A stretch of DNA of 64,000 nucleotides from Mycolicibacterium pulveris (GTDB lineage Bacteria; Actinomycetota; Actinomycetes; Mycobacteriales; Mycobacteriaceae). The position numbers were made by a program, and so were the translations under genes. The notes beneath the pieces are model-generated. The model was given only the letters and a program-made list of their open reading frames with translations. It ran no database searches and was not told the origin of the DNA. The DNA is taken from positions 3,844,001 through 3,908,000 of the forward strand of contig NZ_AP022599.1 in the NCBI RefSeq assembly GCF_010725725.1, in the 5' to 3' direction. How positions within the stretch are numbered: position 1 is the stretch's first letter; the number at the start of each line of letters is the position of its first letter. This document shows positions 1 to 17,265 of the stretch, piece after piece.

Positions 1-1473
<1,473 letters not shown>

Positions 1474-1495
1474 GGCTGAAGGGTCCAGTAATCCA

Positions 1496-2419
1496 ATGGC
1501 AGCAACACTGCGCGAACTGCGCGGCAGGATCCGCTCCGCGGGCTCGATCAAGAAGATCACCAAAGCCCAGGAGCTGATCGCCACCTCGCGGATCGCCAAG
1601 GCGCAGGCGCGAGTCGAAGCGGCTCGACCATACGACCGCGAGATCACCAACATGCTCACCGAACTGGCCAGCGCCAGCGCGCTGGACCATCCGTTGCTCG
1701 TCGCACGCGAAAACCCACGACGGGCAGGTGTGCTGGTGGTGTCCTCCGACCGTGGGCTGTGCGGCGCTTACAACGCGAACCTGCTACGCCGGTCCGAGGA
1801 GCTGTTCTCCCTGCTGCGCGAGGAGGGCAAAGAGCCGGTCCTCTACGTCGTGGGCCGAAAAGCGCTCGGCTACTACAGCTTCCGTAACTGGGATGTGACC
1901 GAGGCGTGGACGGGCTTTTCGGAACGTCCCGAGTACGAGAACGCGCAGGAGATCGCGTCGACACTGGTCGATGCGTTCATGGCCGGCGTTGACGACGAAG
2001 GCGACGATCCGGGAGCCGACAACGTCCTGGGCGTCGACGAACTGCACATCGTGTTCACCGAGTTCCGGTCGATGTTGTCGCAGACGGCGATCGCGCGGCG
2101 GATCGCCCCGATGGAGGTCGAGTACAGCGAAGAGGACACCGGTCTGCACACCCTGTTCTCGTTCGAGCCCGACGCGGAAACGCTGTTCGCCGCGCTGCTG
2201 CCGCGGTACATCTCCACCCGCATCTTCGCCGCGCTGCTCGAGGCGGCGGCGTCGGAGTCGGCGTCACGCAGGCGGGCCATGAAGTCGGCTACCGACAATG
2301 CCGACGAGCTCATCACGGATCTGACGTTGCAGGCCAACCGTGAACGCCAGGCGCAGATCACCCAGGAAATCAGCGAGATCGTCGGCGGCGCCAACGCGCT
2401 GGCCGACGCCCAGAGTTAG
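1496..2419 (+). CDS. atpG: ATP synthase F1 subunit gamma
   Basis: Central rotor shaft of F1, 307 residues. The N-terminal and C-terminal helices that form the coiled-coil axle are intact (start [10 protein letters not shown], end NALADAQS). Residues about 166-179 form an acidic loop ([14 protein letters not shown]) absent from most bacteria. Such a loop is known in mycobacteria and is linked there to suppression of ATP hydrolysis. The gene lies 22 nt after atpA and 24 nt before atpD, so it is cotranscribed with them. Confidence 0.98.
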   Translation: MAATLRELRGRIRSAGSIKKITKAQELIATSRIAKAQARVEAARPYDREITNMLTELASASALDHPLLVARENPRRAGVLVVSSDRGLCGAYNANLLRRSEELFSLLREEGKEPVLYVVGRKALGYYSFRNWDVTEAWTGFSERPEYENAQEIASTLVDAFMAGVDDEGDDPGADNVLGVDELHIVFTEFRSMLSQTAIARRIAPMEVEYSEEDTGLHTLFSFEPDAETLFAALLPRYISTRIFAALLEAAASESASRRRAMKSATDNADELITDLTLQANRERQAQITQEISEIVGGANALADAQS

Positions 2420-3970
<1,551 letters not shown>

Positions 3971-3972
3971 CC

Positions 3973-4338
3973 ATGGCGGAGCTAGACGTCGACATCGTCG
4001 CCGTCGAACGTGAAATCTGGTCGGGCAAGGCCACGTTCGTGTTCACCCGCACCACCGCCGGTGAGATCGGCATCCTGCCCCGCCACATCCCGTTGGTCGC
4101 CCAGCTCGTCGACGACGCGGTCGTGCGGGTCGAGCGCGAAGGCGAAGACGACCTGCGCATCGCGGTCGACGGCGGCTTCATGTCGGTCACCGACGAGGGC
4201 GTGATCATTCTCGCCGAGTCCGCCGAGCTCGAGTCCGAGATCGACTCCGACGCCGCGCGTCAGGACGCCGACTCCGATGATCCAGCAACAGCCGCCAGGG
4301 GACGGGCCAGACTCCGTGCCCTGGGTCAGATCGACTAG
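3973..4338 (+). CDS. atpC: ATP synthase F1 subunit epsilon
   Basis: Epsilon subunit of F1, 121 residues, the normal mycobacterial length. The N-terminal beta-sandwich is recognised by [16 protein letters not shown]; a short C-terminal helical part ends LRALGQID. Epsilon links the gamma shaft to the c-ring and regulates hydrolysis. The start ATG follows the atpD stop by 2 nt, so translation is probably coupled. It is the last atp gene of the operon; the next gene starts 11 nt downstream and is likely cotranscribed. Confidence 0.97.
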   Translation: MAELDVDIVAVEREIWSGKATFVFTRTTAGEIGILPRHIPLVAQLVDDAVVRVEREGEDDLRIAVDGGFMSVTDEGVIILAESAELESEIDSDAARQDADSDDPATAARGRARLRALGQID

Positions 4339-4349
4339 CGGTCCCGCAG

Positions 4350-4796
4350 ATGAGCGCGTCCATGTGGATCATGGTCGCGCTGGTCGGTGTTCTCTTCGCG
4401 GTCGTCGTCGCGCTGAGCTACCGGTTGTGGAAGCTGCGTCAGGTGGGTGGCACCGCGGCGATTCTGCGTGATGTGCCCGCCGTCGGCGGCCACGGCTGGC
4501 GCCATGGCGTGATGCGGTACCGCGGTGGGGAGGCCGGCTTCTATCGGTTGTCCAGCCTGCGGTGGTGGCCGGACCGGCGGTTGAGTCGCCGGGGGTTGGA
4601 GATCGTGTCGCGCCGCGCACCGCGCGGCGACGAATTCGACATCATGACGCACGAAATCGTGGTGCTGGAGGTCCGAGACGTCAGCCCGGAACGCCGGCGC
4701 GGCTATGAGATCGCGTTGGACCGTGGCGCGTTGACGGCGTTCCTGTCCTGGGTGGAGTCGCGGCCGTCACCGCGGGCGCGCCGCCGGGCCCGCTAA
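4350..4796 (+). CDS. DUF2550 single-pass membrane protein
   Basis: 148 residues: an N-terminal membrane helix at about residues 5-24 (MWIMVALVGVLFAVVVALSY) followed by a basic, Trp/Arg-rich soluble domain (WRHGVMRYRGGEAGFYRLSSL). This matches the DUF2550 family, whose M. tuberculosis member Rv1312 also sits directly after atpC. Function is unknown; the position suggests expression with ATP synthase. Its TAA stop at 4794-4796 overlaps the stop of the convergent adenosyltransferase gene by 3 nt, leaving no room for a separate terminator. Confidence 0.9.
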   Translation: MSASMWIMVALVGVLFAVVVALSYRLWKLRQVGGTAAILRDVPAVGGHGWRHGVMRYRGGEAGFYRLSSLRWWPDRRLSRRGLEIVSRRAPRGDEFDIMTHEIVVLEVRDVSPERRRGYEIALDRGALTAFLSWVESRPSPRARRRAR

Positions 4797-5371
4797 TCCG
4801 TTGCGCCACCGCCGGGTTGCCACAACACGTCGCCGTCGGGGTTTGCCACCCGCGACAGGATGAACAACAGATCCGACAGCCGGTTGAGGTACTTCGCGGG
4901 TAGCACGCTGACCCCGTCGCCGTGAATCTCCACGGCCTTCCACGCGGACCGCTCGGCCCGACGCACCACAGTGCGAGCCACATGCAGGAGCGCCGACAGC
5001 GCCGTACCGCCTGGCAACACAAAGGAATTCAGTGCCGACAGCGGTTCGTTGAACTCATCGCACCAGGCTTCCAACCGGTCGATGTAGCTCTGCGGAACCC
5101 GCAGCGGTGGATATTTGGGGTTCTCCACCACCGGAGTCGACAGATCCGCGCCGGCATCGAAGAGGTCGTTCTGAATCTGCCTGAGCACGTTGAGAATCTG
5201 CTCATCGGGGTGACCCAACGCAATCGCCACGCCGATGGCGGCATTGGCTTCGTCGCAGTCGGCGTACGCCTCGAGGCGGGCGTCATTCTTTGACACCCTG
5301 CTGAAGTCGCTCAAGCCGGTGGTTCCGTCATCGCCCGTGCGCGTGTAGATGCGGGTCAGATGAACGCCCAT
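4793..5371 (-). CDS. ATP:cob(I)alamin adenosyltransferase, PduO type
   Basis: 192 residues. Transfers the adenosyl group of ATP to cob(I)alamin to make adenosylcobalamin, the cofactor of methylmalonyl-CoA mutase. The N-terminal ATP-binding motif TRTGDDGTTGL and the C-terminal RRAERSAW segment are typical of the PduO family. The ATG at 5371 gives the start MGVHLTRIYTR, equal to M. tuberculosis Rv1314c. The frame stays open much further upstream, antisense to murA, but that part has no family similarity. In M. tuberculosis an IS1557 copy lies between the DUF2550 gene and this one; here none is present. Confidence 0.95.
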   Translation of the reverse strand: MGVHLTRIYTRTGDDGTTGLSDFSRVSKNDARLEAYADCDEANAAIGVAIALGHPDEQILNVLRQIQNDLFDAGADLSTPVVENPKYPPLRVPQSYIDRLEAWCDEFNEPLSALNSFVLPGGTALSALLHVARTVVRRAERSAWKAVEIHGDGVSVLPAKYLNRLSDLLFILSRVANPDGDVLWQPGGGATD

Positions 5372-5441
5372 GCCGAAACCGTACCCGAAGGACTCGGCAT
5401 GGCGACTGACACCGTCTTGAGCGCTGTTTACACTGGCCCGC

Positions 5442-6695
5442 GTGAGTGAGCGTTTCGTGGTCACCGGCGGAAGCCGGCTGTCGGGCGAAGTTGCCGTCGG
5501 GGGCGCCAAGAACAGCGTTCTGAAGCTGATGGCGGCCTCGCTGCTGGCGGAGGGCACCACCACGATCACAAACTGCCCGGACATCCTCGACGTGCCGCTG
5601 ATGGCAGAGGTGCTGCGGGGGCTGGGCGCCACCGTCGAACTGGACTCCGACGTCGTGCGGATCACGTCACCCGACGAGCCCAAATACGACGCCGACTTTG
5701 CTGCCGTGCGGCAGTTCCGCGCCTCCGTATGTGTCCTCGGGCCGTTGGTCGGGCGCTGCAAGCGGGCCCGGGTGGCGTTGCCCGGCGGCGACGCGATCGG
5801 GTCGCGGCCCCTGGACATGCACCAGGCCGGCCTGCGGCAACTGGGGGCCCGGTGCAACATCGAGCACGGCTGCGTGGTCGCCGAGGCCGACCACCTGCGC
5901 GGCGCGGAGATCCAGCTGGAGTTTCCGTCGGTCGGGGCCACCGAAAACATCCTGATGGCCGCCGTCGTGGCTGAGGGCGTGACGACGATCCACAACGCCG
6001 CACGCGAGCCCGACGTCGTCGACCTGTGCACCATGCTCAACCAGATGGGCGCCCAGATCTCGGGGGCGGGCACCCCGACGATGACGATCACCGGGGTGGA
6101 CCGGCTGCATCCGACCGAACACCGGGTGATCGGTGACCGCATCGTCGCCGCGACGTGGGGGATCGCCGCGGCGATGACCCGGGGCGACATCTCAGTGGTC
6201 GGCGTCGACCCGCAGCATCTGCAGCTGGTCCTGCACAAGCTCCATGACGTCGGGGCGACCGTCACGCAGGACGACAACGGCTTCCGCGTGGTCCAGTACG
6301 AGCGGCCCAAGGCCGTCAACGTCGCCACGCTGCCGTTTCCGGGGTTCCCGACCGACCTGCAGCCGATGGCCATCGCGCTGGCGTCGATCGCCGACGGCAC
6401 CTCGATGATCACCGAGAACGTGTTCGAGGCGCGGTTCCGGTTCGTCGAGGAGATGGTCCGGCTCGGCGCCGACGCCCGCACCGACGGGCATCACGCCGTG
6501 GTCCGGGGCATCCCGCAGCTCTCCAGCGCGCCCGTGTGGTCGTCGGATATCCGCGCCGGTGCCGGCCTGGTCCTGGCGGGCCTGGTGGCTGACGGCGACA
6601 CCGAGGTCCACGACGTGTTCCACATCGACCGGGGCTATCCGCTGTTCGTGGAGAACCTCAAGAGCCTGGGCGCCGAGATCGAGCGCGTCGCCTGA
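5442..6695 (+). CDS. murA: UDP-N-acetylglucosamine 1-carboxyvinyltransferase
   Basis: First committed enzyme of peptidoglycan synthesis: transfers enolpyruvate from PEP to UDP-GlcNAc. 417 residues, the full length of the family. Residue 117, in the loop [10 protein letters not shown], is Asp where most bacteria have the fosfomycin-reactive Cys; this substitution is known to make mycobacterial MurA insensitive to fosfomycin. GTG start at 5442. The rrn operon begins about 40 nt after the stop, as in other mycobacteria. Confidence 0.98.
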   Translation: MSERFVVTGGSRLSGEVAVGGAKNSVLKLMAASLLAEGTTTITNCPDILDVPLMAEVLRGLGATVELDSDVVRITSPDEPKYDADFAAVRQFRASVCVLGPLVGRCKRARVALPGGDAIGSRPLDMHQAGLRQLGARCNIEHGCVVAEADHLRGAEIQLEFPSVGATENILMAAVVAEGVTTIHNAAREPDVVDLCTMLNQMGAQISGAGTPTMTITGVDRLHPTEHRVIGDRIVAATWGIAAAMTRGDISVVGVDPQHLQLVLHKLHDVGATVTQDDNGFRVVQYERPKAVNVATLPFPGFPTDLQPMAIALASIADGTSMITENVFEARFRFVEEMVRLGADARTDGHHAVVRGIPQLSSAPVWSSDIRAGAGLVLAGLVADGDTEVHDVFHIDRGYPLFVENLKSLGAEIERVA

Positions 6696-6736
6696 GCGGG
6701 GCCCTGAGCAGCTCGGCAGGGACCGGGGAGGCGGCG

Positions 6737-6765
6737 TTGGACGCGGCCGGAAGACGGGGTAGTCT
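6737..6765 (+). promoter_or_regulatory. rrn promoter, distal (P1-like)
   Basis: A -35 box TTGGAC (6737-6742) and a -10 box TAGTCT (6760-6765) are separated by 17 bp. It lies 41 nt after the murA stop and upstream of the second promoter. Sigma-70/SigA-type promoters at this place are known in mycobacterial rrnA operons. Assigned by sequence only. Confidence 0.75.
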
Positions 6766-6812
6766 TTATTGAGAAGCCAACGGCCCCAGCCAGATCGGCT
6801 GGCGGACGTGGT

Positions 6813-6841
6813 TTGACGTCTCTGTCCACGTGGAGTACAGT
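6813..6841 (+). promoter_or_regulatory. rrn promoter, proximal (PCL1-like)
   Basis: A -35 box TTGACG (6813-6818) and a -10 box TACAGT (6836-6841) are spaced by 17 bp, the best promoter match in the window. It stands immediately before the conserved rRNA leader, where the PCL1 promoter lies in other mycobacteria. Transcription should begin near 6848. Confidence 0.85.
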
Positions 6842-6842
6842 G

Positions 6843-6985
6843 GCAGGGTTGCCTGCACAGCGGGTGTGTTGTTTGAGAACTCAATAGTGTGTTTGGTGGT
6901 TTTTGTTTGTTGTTGTTTTTTGCTGCACTCCTTTTTCCCGTTTAGGGGTGTGGTTTTTGTTTTGCCAGATGTTTTCTCTGGACGG
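6843..6985 (+). promoter_or_regulatory. rRNA leader with antitermination and processing elements
   Basis: The leader begins with a small hairpin, GCAGG/CCTGC (6843-6847 and 6852-6856), resembling boxB. The conserved mycobacterial leader segment TTTGAGAACTCAATAGTGT (6872-6890) follows, where boxA lies. The rest up to the 16S start is unusually T-rich for this genome and, in other mycobacteria, pairs with the spacer to form the RNase III stem. No coding region is seen. Confidence 0.7.
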
Positions 6986-12034
<5,049 letters not shown>

Positions 12035-12133
12035 CACTCGCAACCACACCAACCACGAACACCAAACACGTGTTCACACCCCACCACCAAAACACACCAA
12101 CCCCCACACAGGGGACACCAAAAAGTGAATAGA
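12035..12133 (+). other. 23S-5S spacer
   Basis: About 99 nt, very C- and A-rich (many CACAC and CCAAC runs), complementary in character to the G/T-rich 16S-23S spacer. No tRNA or other gene is visible. Confidence 0.75.
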
Positions 12134-12250
12134 GTTACGGCGGTCCATAGCGGCAGGGAAACGCCCGGACCCATCCCGAACCCGGAAGCTAAGCCTGCCA
12201 GCGCCAATGATACTGCCCCACACGGGCGGAAAAGTAGGACACCGCCGAAC
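12134..12250 (+). rRNA. rrf: 5S ribosomal RNA
   Basis: 117 nt, with terminal stem GTTACGGCGG / CCGCCGAAC and the internal conserved CCCATCCCGAACCCGGAAGC. Follows 23S by about 100 nt and is the last product of the operon. Confidence 0.95.
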
Positions 12251-12261
12251 ACAAATTAAGC

Positions 12262-12294
12262 CCTGTGCCCCCCAATTCTGTTGGGGGGCACAGG
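12262..12294 (+). terminator. rrn operon terminator
   Basis: A perfect 14-bp stem, CCTGTGCCCCCCAA (12262-12275) with TTGGGGGGCACAGG (12281-12294), and a 5-nt loop, 11 nt after 5S. The following CATTTGTGT is only weakly T-rich, as common for mycobacterial terminators. Confidence 0.93.
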
Positions 12295-12338
12295 CATTTG
12301 TGTATCTCGACGGGGATGTCGACGGCGGTGAACGTGAT

Positions 12339-12369
12339 GACTGGCAATGCGCGCCGCGCGTTGCCAGTC
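12339..12369 (+). terminator. second hairpin after rrn
   Basis: GACTGGCAA (12339-12347) pairs with TTGCCAGTC (12361-12369). Inside, CGCG/CGCG pairs around a CCG loop after a 2-nt bulge, giving 13 bp in all. No T tract follows. It may be a backup terminator or a leader structure of the next gene. Confidence 0.5.
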
Positions 12370-12417
12370 GGCGTCGCAGGGTCGAGAGCGCCGTCCGTGC
12401 ACCCTACGCTGGCTGGC

Positions 12418-13768
12418 ATGACCGGATCCGACGGCGATGGCGCCGCGGCCAGTCCTGCCGAGCGACGCTTCACACTGAAAGCCGGCGTCGTCGTCGGGCG
12501 CGTCCACGACGGCGTCGTGCGGGCCCTCGGCATTCCCTACGCACGGGCGACACGGTTTTCCCCGCCTGTCCCAGTCTCGCGATACGAAAGACCGGTCAAC
12601 GCATTCACGCGGGCCCCGGCTGCGCCGCAACTGCCGCCAAAGCTGTTGTCGCGGTTGATAGGCGACGACAATCTAGATCCAGATGAGGACTGCCAACGCC
12701 TGTCTGTCACCGCGCCGATCGACGTCAGCGCCGACACTCGACTACCGGTGCTGGTCTGGATCCACGGCGGTGGTTATGTCGCGGGTGCCGGTGACCTCGC
12801 CCAGCACGACCCACGTCGATTGGTGGCCGAGCAACGCGTGATCGTCGTGGCGGTCACTTATCGACTCGGAATGCTCGGCTTCCTCGGCGATGGTGCTGAT
12901 GTGCCGCCCAACCTCGGATTGCTCGACCTGCTGACCGCGCTGCGGTGGGTTCGCGACAACATCGACGCTTTTGGTGGTGACCCGGATGCGATCACGGTGT
13001 TCGGCCGGTCCTCGGGTGCGGACGCGATCGCGCACCTGATGATCAGCAACGGTGCAGAAGGTCTGTTCCAGCGGGCGATCCTGCAGAGCGCGCCGCTGGG
13101 CATCACCGCTGGCCGAGCGCCGATGACCGAGGCGATGTGCGCGGCCGTCGGCGACTTGTCGCGCACCGCCGGTCGAGACCATCCTCGCGCTACAGCCGGT
13201 CGCCGAGCGGGCCGCGCGGCGGTTTGGGGCGTCCGGGCGCATGCAGCCGTTCGGGGTGCAATACGGGTTTTCCCCCTTGCCGGAAGAGGCCGACCGGGAC
13301 TCCGCATGGCAAGCGGCAGCACAGCGCGTCGATGTGATGATCGGATGCACTCGGGAAGAGACCGGGGTGATCGCGGCGCTCATCCCGCCGCTGGGCGCCG
13401 CGTTCCGTGCGCCCGTCCTGGGGCGCATCGCGCGGCCGCTGATCACCGCACCCACCACCCGGAGCATGTATGACAGCCCCGCCCGACAGTTCGTCGCCCG
13501 GCACCGAGCGGCCGGCGGCCGCGCTTACCGGTATCGCCTGACGTGGCGGCCGGACGACAATGCATGCGGGGCCGCGCATCTCACCGATCTGCCGCTTCTG
13601 CTCGGCACCCGTCAAGCATGGAAAGACGCCGCTATTCTGGGAGAAACGGAGTGGGCTGAGGTGGATCGCCGGGGTCGCGCCATCCGACGCATCTGGGCCG
13701 AGTTCGCCCGAACCGGCGCGTTGTCACACACCGAGGCCAACGACACGATCACCTTCCGGTTGGACTGA
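12418..13768 (+). pseudogene. Type-B carboxylesterase, broken by a frameshift
   Basis: Alpha/beta-hydrolase of the carboxylesterase/lipase type B family. The first frame, from ATG 12418, carries the oxyanion-hole motif HGGGYV and the nucleophile elbow GRSSG. It stays meaningful up to about 13160. From about 13165 the second frame (+1) continues the same protein (VETILALQPVAERAARRFG and on to the end TITFRLD at 13768). Without the shift the product would be about 450 residues. One extra base in the run CCGCCGG around 13160-13172 would explain it. Either a true pseudogene or a sequencing error; one base decides. It lies right after the rrn terminators. Confidence 0.85.
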
Positions 13769-13831
13769 CCCAGCGCACCGTCCGCTGAACAACCAGCCGC
13801 TGCGGGACCAGCAAGAGGTGAATGCGCACCG

Positions 13832-14335
13832 CTACCCGAAGAGCGTGGGCTGCGCCGACGCGTGTGACCGTTCGAGTCCGAGCAGCATCTTTTTCCGATC
13901 CAGGCCGCCGCCGTAACCGGTGAGGCTGCCGTTCGCCCCGATCACCCGGTGACATGGCACGATGATGCCAATCGGGTTGTGGCCGTTGGCCAGTCCCACC
14001 GCACGGAATGCGCCGGGCGATCCGATCTGTCGAGCGATCTCGCCGTACGAGCGGGTCTCACCGTACGGGATCGTCAACAGCGCCTCCCAAACTCGGCGCT
14101 GGAACGCCGTGCCGACCAGGTCGAGCTCCAGATCGAACTCCCTGCGCTCACCGGCGAAATAGGCCTCCAGCTGGGCGACGGCCTTGGGGAAGGCGCTATC
14201 GTCGGGCTCCCAGTTATCGCGGCTCGGCTCGTAGGTCTGGTCAACCATCCGCAGATGCATGAGTCGACCATTCCTGCCGGCCAACGTCAGCGGGCCCACC
14301 GGACTGTCGACGCTACGAAACTGCAAGGTTTCCAT
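13832..14335 (-). CDS. ogt: Methylated-DNA--protein-cysteine methyltransferase
   Basis: Suicide repair enzyme that takes the alkyl group from O6-alkylguanine onto a cysteine. 167 residues; the active site IVPCHRVIG is intact and the DNA-binding helix AFRAVGLANGHNP precedes it. The ATG at 14335 has AAGGAG 7 nt upstream and lies inside the 3' end of the Ada-AlkA gene, which ends at 14313. The 23-nt overlap implies one adaptive-response operon with translational coupling, as for Rv1317c-Rv1316c. Confidence 0.97.
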   Translation of the reverse strand: METLQFRSVDSPVGPLTLAGRNGRLMHLRMVDQTYEPSRDNWEPDDSAFPKAVAQLEAYFAGERREFDLELDLVGTAFQRRVWEALLTIPYGETRSYGEIARQIGSPGAFRAVGLANGHNPIGIIVPCHRVIGANGSLTGYGGGLDRKKMLLGLERSHASAQPTLFG

Positions 14336-15821
14336 CACTTTTCTCCTTCGGCGGCCATTCGTTGACCGCGTGCTCGAGGGCCGTCCACAAGTGCTGCGTG
14401 GCGTAGGAACGCCAGGGCCGCCAACGCTTACTGTGCTCGGCAAGCGCCCGCTGAGTGCACGGTAACCCCAGCTTTTCGGCGGCGAGTCGCACTCCCAGGT
14501 CACTGGTCGGGAAGGCGTCGGGATCGCCGAGTCCACGCATGGCGATCACCTCGGCGGTCCAATCCCCGATACCGGGTATTGCGCGTAGTTGCGCACGGGT
14601 GCTGTTCCAGTCGCATCCCGCGTCCAGCACCACCTCACCGTCGGCGATCGCTCGGATCAAGGTGATCAGGGCACGTTGGCGCGTCGTCGGAAAGGCAAGA
14701 TGCGCCGGGTCGATGTCGGCAAGCTGGGCGACGGAGGGAAACACGTGGGTGAGCGCGCCGTCCGCGTCGGTGATGCGCCTTCCGTAGCCGGCGACAATCC
14801 GGCCGGCGTAGGTGCGGGCCCTTTTGATCGACACCTGTTGGCCCAGCACCACGCGCAGCGCCAGTTCCTGCTCGTCGACCGCGCGAGGAATCCGCTGCCC
14901 GGGTGCCTTCGCGACGAGCGCATTCAGATCAGGGTCGCTGCTCAGCGCGTCGACAACCGCCTCGGGGTCGGCATCGAGATCCAGCAGGCGCCGGCAGCGG
15001 GCGATCGCGGTGGCAAGATCACGGAAGTCGTCCAGGGTGACTCGGCACCGCACATGGTCGGGTTGCGGTGTGAGGCTCACGATTCCGTTGCCGTTGGGTA
15101 GTCGCAACGTCCGCCGGTAGGCACCGTCGCGCACCTCCTCGACCCCGGGAATCGCGCTGGCAGCCAGGTGGCCGAACACACCCTCATAGGCGAACGGGGT
15201 GCGCACGGGCAACCGCAGCGAGAGCGCCCCGGTGCCGCCGTCACTTCGGCCGAACCGCGCTCGCGCGCGTTGGCGCAACACTGTCGGCGTCATGTCGCAC
15301 ACGCTGCGGACGGTGTCATTGAATTGGCGGATGCTGGCGAAGCCGGCGGCGAACGCGACGTCGCTGAAGGGCAGTTCGGTGGTTTCGATCAGGATCCGCG
15401 CGGTCTGGGTGCGCTGGGCCCTGGCCAGCGCCAACGGGTTGGCGCCGACCTCGGCCTGTAGCAGCCGTTCGAGTTGCCGGGTGGTGTAGCCCAGACGGCT
15501 GGCCAGGCCGGTGACCCCGTCGCGATCGACGGTGCCGTCGGCGATGAGCCGCATGGCGCGGGCCACCACGTCGCCGCGCACGTTCCACTCCGGTGAGCCC
15601 GGCGACGCGTCGGGACGGCAGCGTTTGCACGGCCGGAAGCCGGCCTTCTGCGCTGCGGCTGCGGTCGGATAGAACCGCATGTTGCCGGCGTGGGGCGGCC
15701 GGACGGGGCAACTCGGTCGGCAGTAGATTCTGGTGGTGAGCACGGCGGTGACGAACCAGCCGTCGAACCGGGCGTCCTTGGACTGCACGGCCCGGTAGCA
15801 GCGGTCGAAATCGTCGTACAC
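14313..15821 (-). CDS. alkA: Ada-type regulator fused to AlkA 3-methyladenine DNA glycosylase
   Basis: 502 residues with two activities. Residues 1-80 form the methylphosphotriester-accepting zinc domain with four cysteines (C34, C38, C65, C68). Residues about 85-185 form an AraC-type DNA-binding domain. The C-terminal half is an AlkA glycosylase with the helix-hairpin-helix PGIGDWTAE and the following catalytic region GDPDAFPTSDLG. Methyl transfer to the N-terminal domain should switch on the ada-alkA/ogt operon. It lacks the C-terminal O6-methyltransferase domain of E. coli Ada, which is supplied by the overlapping ogt. Confidence 0.96.
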   Translation of the reverse strand: MYDDFDRCYRAVQSKDARFDGWFVTAVLTTRIYCRPSCPVRPPHAGNMRFYPTAAAAQKAGFRPCKRCRPDASPGSPEWNVRGDVVARAMRLIADGTVDRDGVTGLASRLGYTTRQLERLLQAEVGANPLALARAQRTQTARILIETTELPFSDVAFAAGFASIRQFNDTVRSVCDMTPTVLRQRARARFGRSDGGTGALSLRLPVRTPFAYEGVFGHLAASAIPGVEEVRDGAYRRTLRLPNGNGIVSLTPQPDHVRCRVTLDDFRDLATAIARCRRLLDLDADPEAVVDALSSDPDLNALVAKAPGQRIPRAVDEQELALRVVLGQQVSIKRARTYAGRIVAGYGRRITDADGALTHVFPSVAQLADIDPAHLAFPTTRQRALITLIRAIADGEVVLDAGCDWNSTRAQLRAIPGIGDWTAEVIAMRGLGDPDAFPTSDLGVRLAAEKLGLPCTQRALAEHSKRWRPWRSYATQHLWTALEHAVNEWPPKEKSDGNLAVS

Positions 15822-15876
15822 ACCTCCAACAATTACACGCCACCACCGACATGACTAGCGGAAAACCGACATCGTC

Positions 15877-16794
15877 GTGGTTGGCAGGCAAAGCTGCGCG
15901 CAAGCCCTTCCGCGGGTGAAGCTCATGTTGCCCGACCTGCAGCGGCTGGCTACCGGAATCGTCGACGAGGTGGCAAATGCAGGCCAATGCGATGTCGTCG
16001 AACTCGCAGGCCGAATGGCCGGGTACACGGCAGCGGCACTGCTGGGTATTCCTCGCGAACACGGCCACCGCCTGCACGAGTTGTTCATGATCACCCACAG
16101 TTCGCCAGATGTGGTGGGGGAGGAGGCTTTCCACTCGGCATTCGCCGAAATGGCCGCAATGGGTTTCGAGGCGCTCGCCGCCAAGCGAGCCGATCCGGCC
16201 GATGACGTGCTGAGCGCCTACGCCCAAATGAAAGTGGACGGTCGCCCGATCACCGACATCGAGTTCTTCGGCAACTTCATCCTGCTTGCCGACGGCAGCC
16301 TCGACACTTCGCGCAACCTGATCTCCGCCGGGATGAAGCTGTTATTCGATCATCCCGGCGTGCGTCGGCGTCTGGCCGATGATCTCGACGCGCTGTTACC
16401 AGGTGCGATCGAGGAGATGTTGCGGCTGCTCTCGCCGGTGGTCTACATCCGCCGTCTTGCCACCGAGGACACCGTGTTGGCCGGCCAGCGGATCGCCAAG
16501 GGCGACCGGGTGGTGATCTGTTACGGCTCGGGCAATCGGGACGAGCGGGTCTACGACGATCCCGAGGAGTTCGACATCGACCGTAAACGCGGCGACCACA
16601 TGGCCTTCGGCGGTGGTGGTCCGCATTTCTGCGTCGGGTCGCATGTGGGTCGGGCAGAGGGGATGGTGATGATCCGCGAGTTGCTCACCCGGCTGCCAGA
16701 CATCGCGCAGGCGGGTCCGGAAACGTGGGCAGCGACCAGTCTCACGTCCGGCCTCGCATCGTTACCCGTGCGCTATACGCCGCAAAGTACCTGA
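15877..16794 (+). pseudogene. Cytochrome P450, N-terminally truncated remnant
   Basis: The heme-binding loop FGGGGPHFCVG, the ExxR of the K helix (EEMLR) and the I-helix region (LLADGSLDTSRN) are all present. The readable protein begins only around the C helix: about 100-120 residues of the normal 400 are missing. A stop lies in frame at 15856, just upstream, and the divergent alkA begins 55 nt away. Without the N-terminal sheet and the B-C region the product cannot form a normal P450. The usable part is clean, so the loss may be recent. Confidence 0.85.
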
Positions 16795-16823
16795 GGGAAA
16801 CGGTTGAGTGTCAACGCGAAGGA

Positions 16824-17117
16824 TCAGCACGAGACGGTGACGTAGACCGTGCTGTAGCGGACCCGCTCCACAGAACCGGTATCCCCGACCGGATCGCGGT
16901 CGGTGACGTCTTGGCCCGCAGTGACACTGGTCACCGTACATTGCGACAGCGGTGCCGCACCGACCCGGTTGACGATGACCCGATTGCCTTCGGTTTCAAG
17001 CCTTCTGATGGTGTCTTCCGCCGAGCCGGGACCCGTCGGCGCCGCCTGCGCGGGGGCCGTCGCGCCCAGTGTCGCAGCCAGCAGCGCCGCCGCTGTCGCG
17101 ATGCCCAAGGTTCGCAC
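16824..17117 (-). CDS. Small secreted protein of unknown function
   Basis: 97 residues from GTG 17117, which has GGGAG 8 nt upstream; a longer frame to 17156 lacks a ribosome site. An N-terminal signal peptide (RTLGIATAAALLAATLGATAPAQA) is followed by a short mature part with two cysteines (SQC and the C-terminal SC). It reads like the small mycobacterial secreted proteins with the EGNRVIVNRVG motif; I cannot assign a role. Divergent from the TetR gene, so the intergenic operator sites may control it. Confidence 0.75.
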   Translation of the reverse strand: MRTLGIATAAALLAATLGATAPAQAAPTGPGSAEDTIRRLETEGNRVIVNRVGAAPLSQCTVTSVTAGQDVTDRDPVGDTGSVERVRYSTVYVTVSC

Positions 17118-17213
17118 TGTTCTCTCCCTTCGTTGTGGACCATCGCGTGTGATCACGCGACGCCGCCGTTTCCCACAAGGCCCCTCCGCCCTTATAGGTG
17201 GTAACAGAAATGC

Positions 17214-17231
17214 GATAGCGTTGATGTTATC
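17214..17231. promoter_or_regulatory. Imperfect inverted repeat, candidate TetR operator
   Basis: GATAGC (17214-17219) and GTTATC (17226-17231) form a near-inverted repeat in the divergent promoter region. Both halves resemble those of the site at 17247-17265. Confidence 0.45.
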
Positions 17232-17246
17232 AGCAGAAAGCTAAAG

Positions 17247-17265
17247 ATGCTATCGTCGATAACAT
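17247..17265. promoter_or_regulatory. 19-bp palindrome over the tetR start codon, candidate operator
   Basis: ATGCTATCGTCGATAACAT is a 19-bp palindrome centred at 17256 with one mismatched pair. It covers the ATG at 17264, a position from which the regulator could block its own expression. Confidence 0.65.

Noticed and set aside
4797..5441. Insertion sequence at the Rv1313c (IS1557) position
   Set aside because: The region holds only the adenosyltransferase gene; no transposase or terminal repeats are present.
5372..5441. Cobalamin riboswitch near the adenosyltransferase
   Set aside because: Only 70 bp separate it from murA, too short for the structure, and no B12-box was seen.
5372..6481. 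Long open frame antisense to murA joined to the adenosyltransferase
   Set aside because: It is a high-GC shadow of murA; family similarity begins only at MGVHLTRIY (5371).
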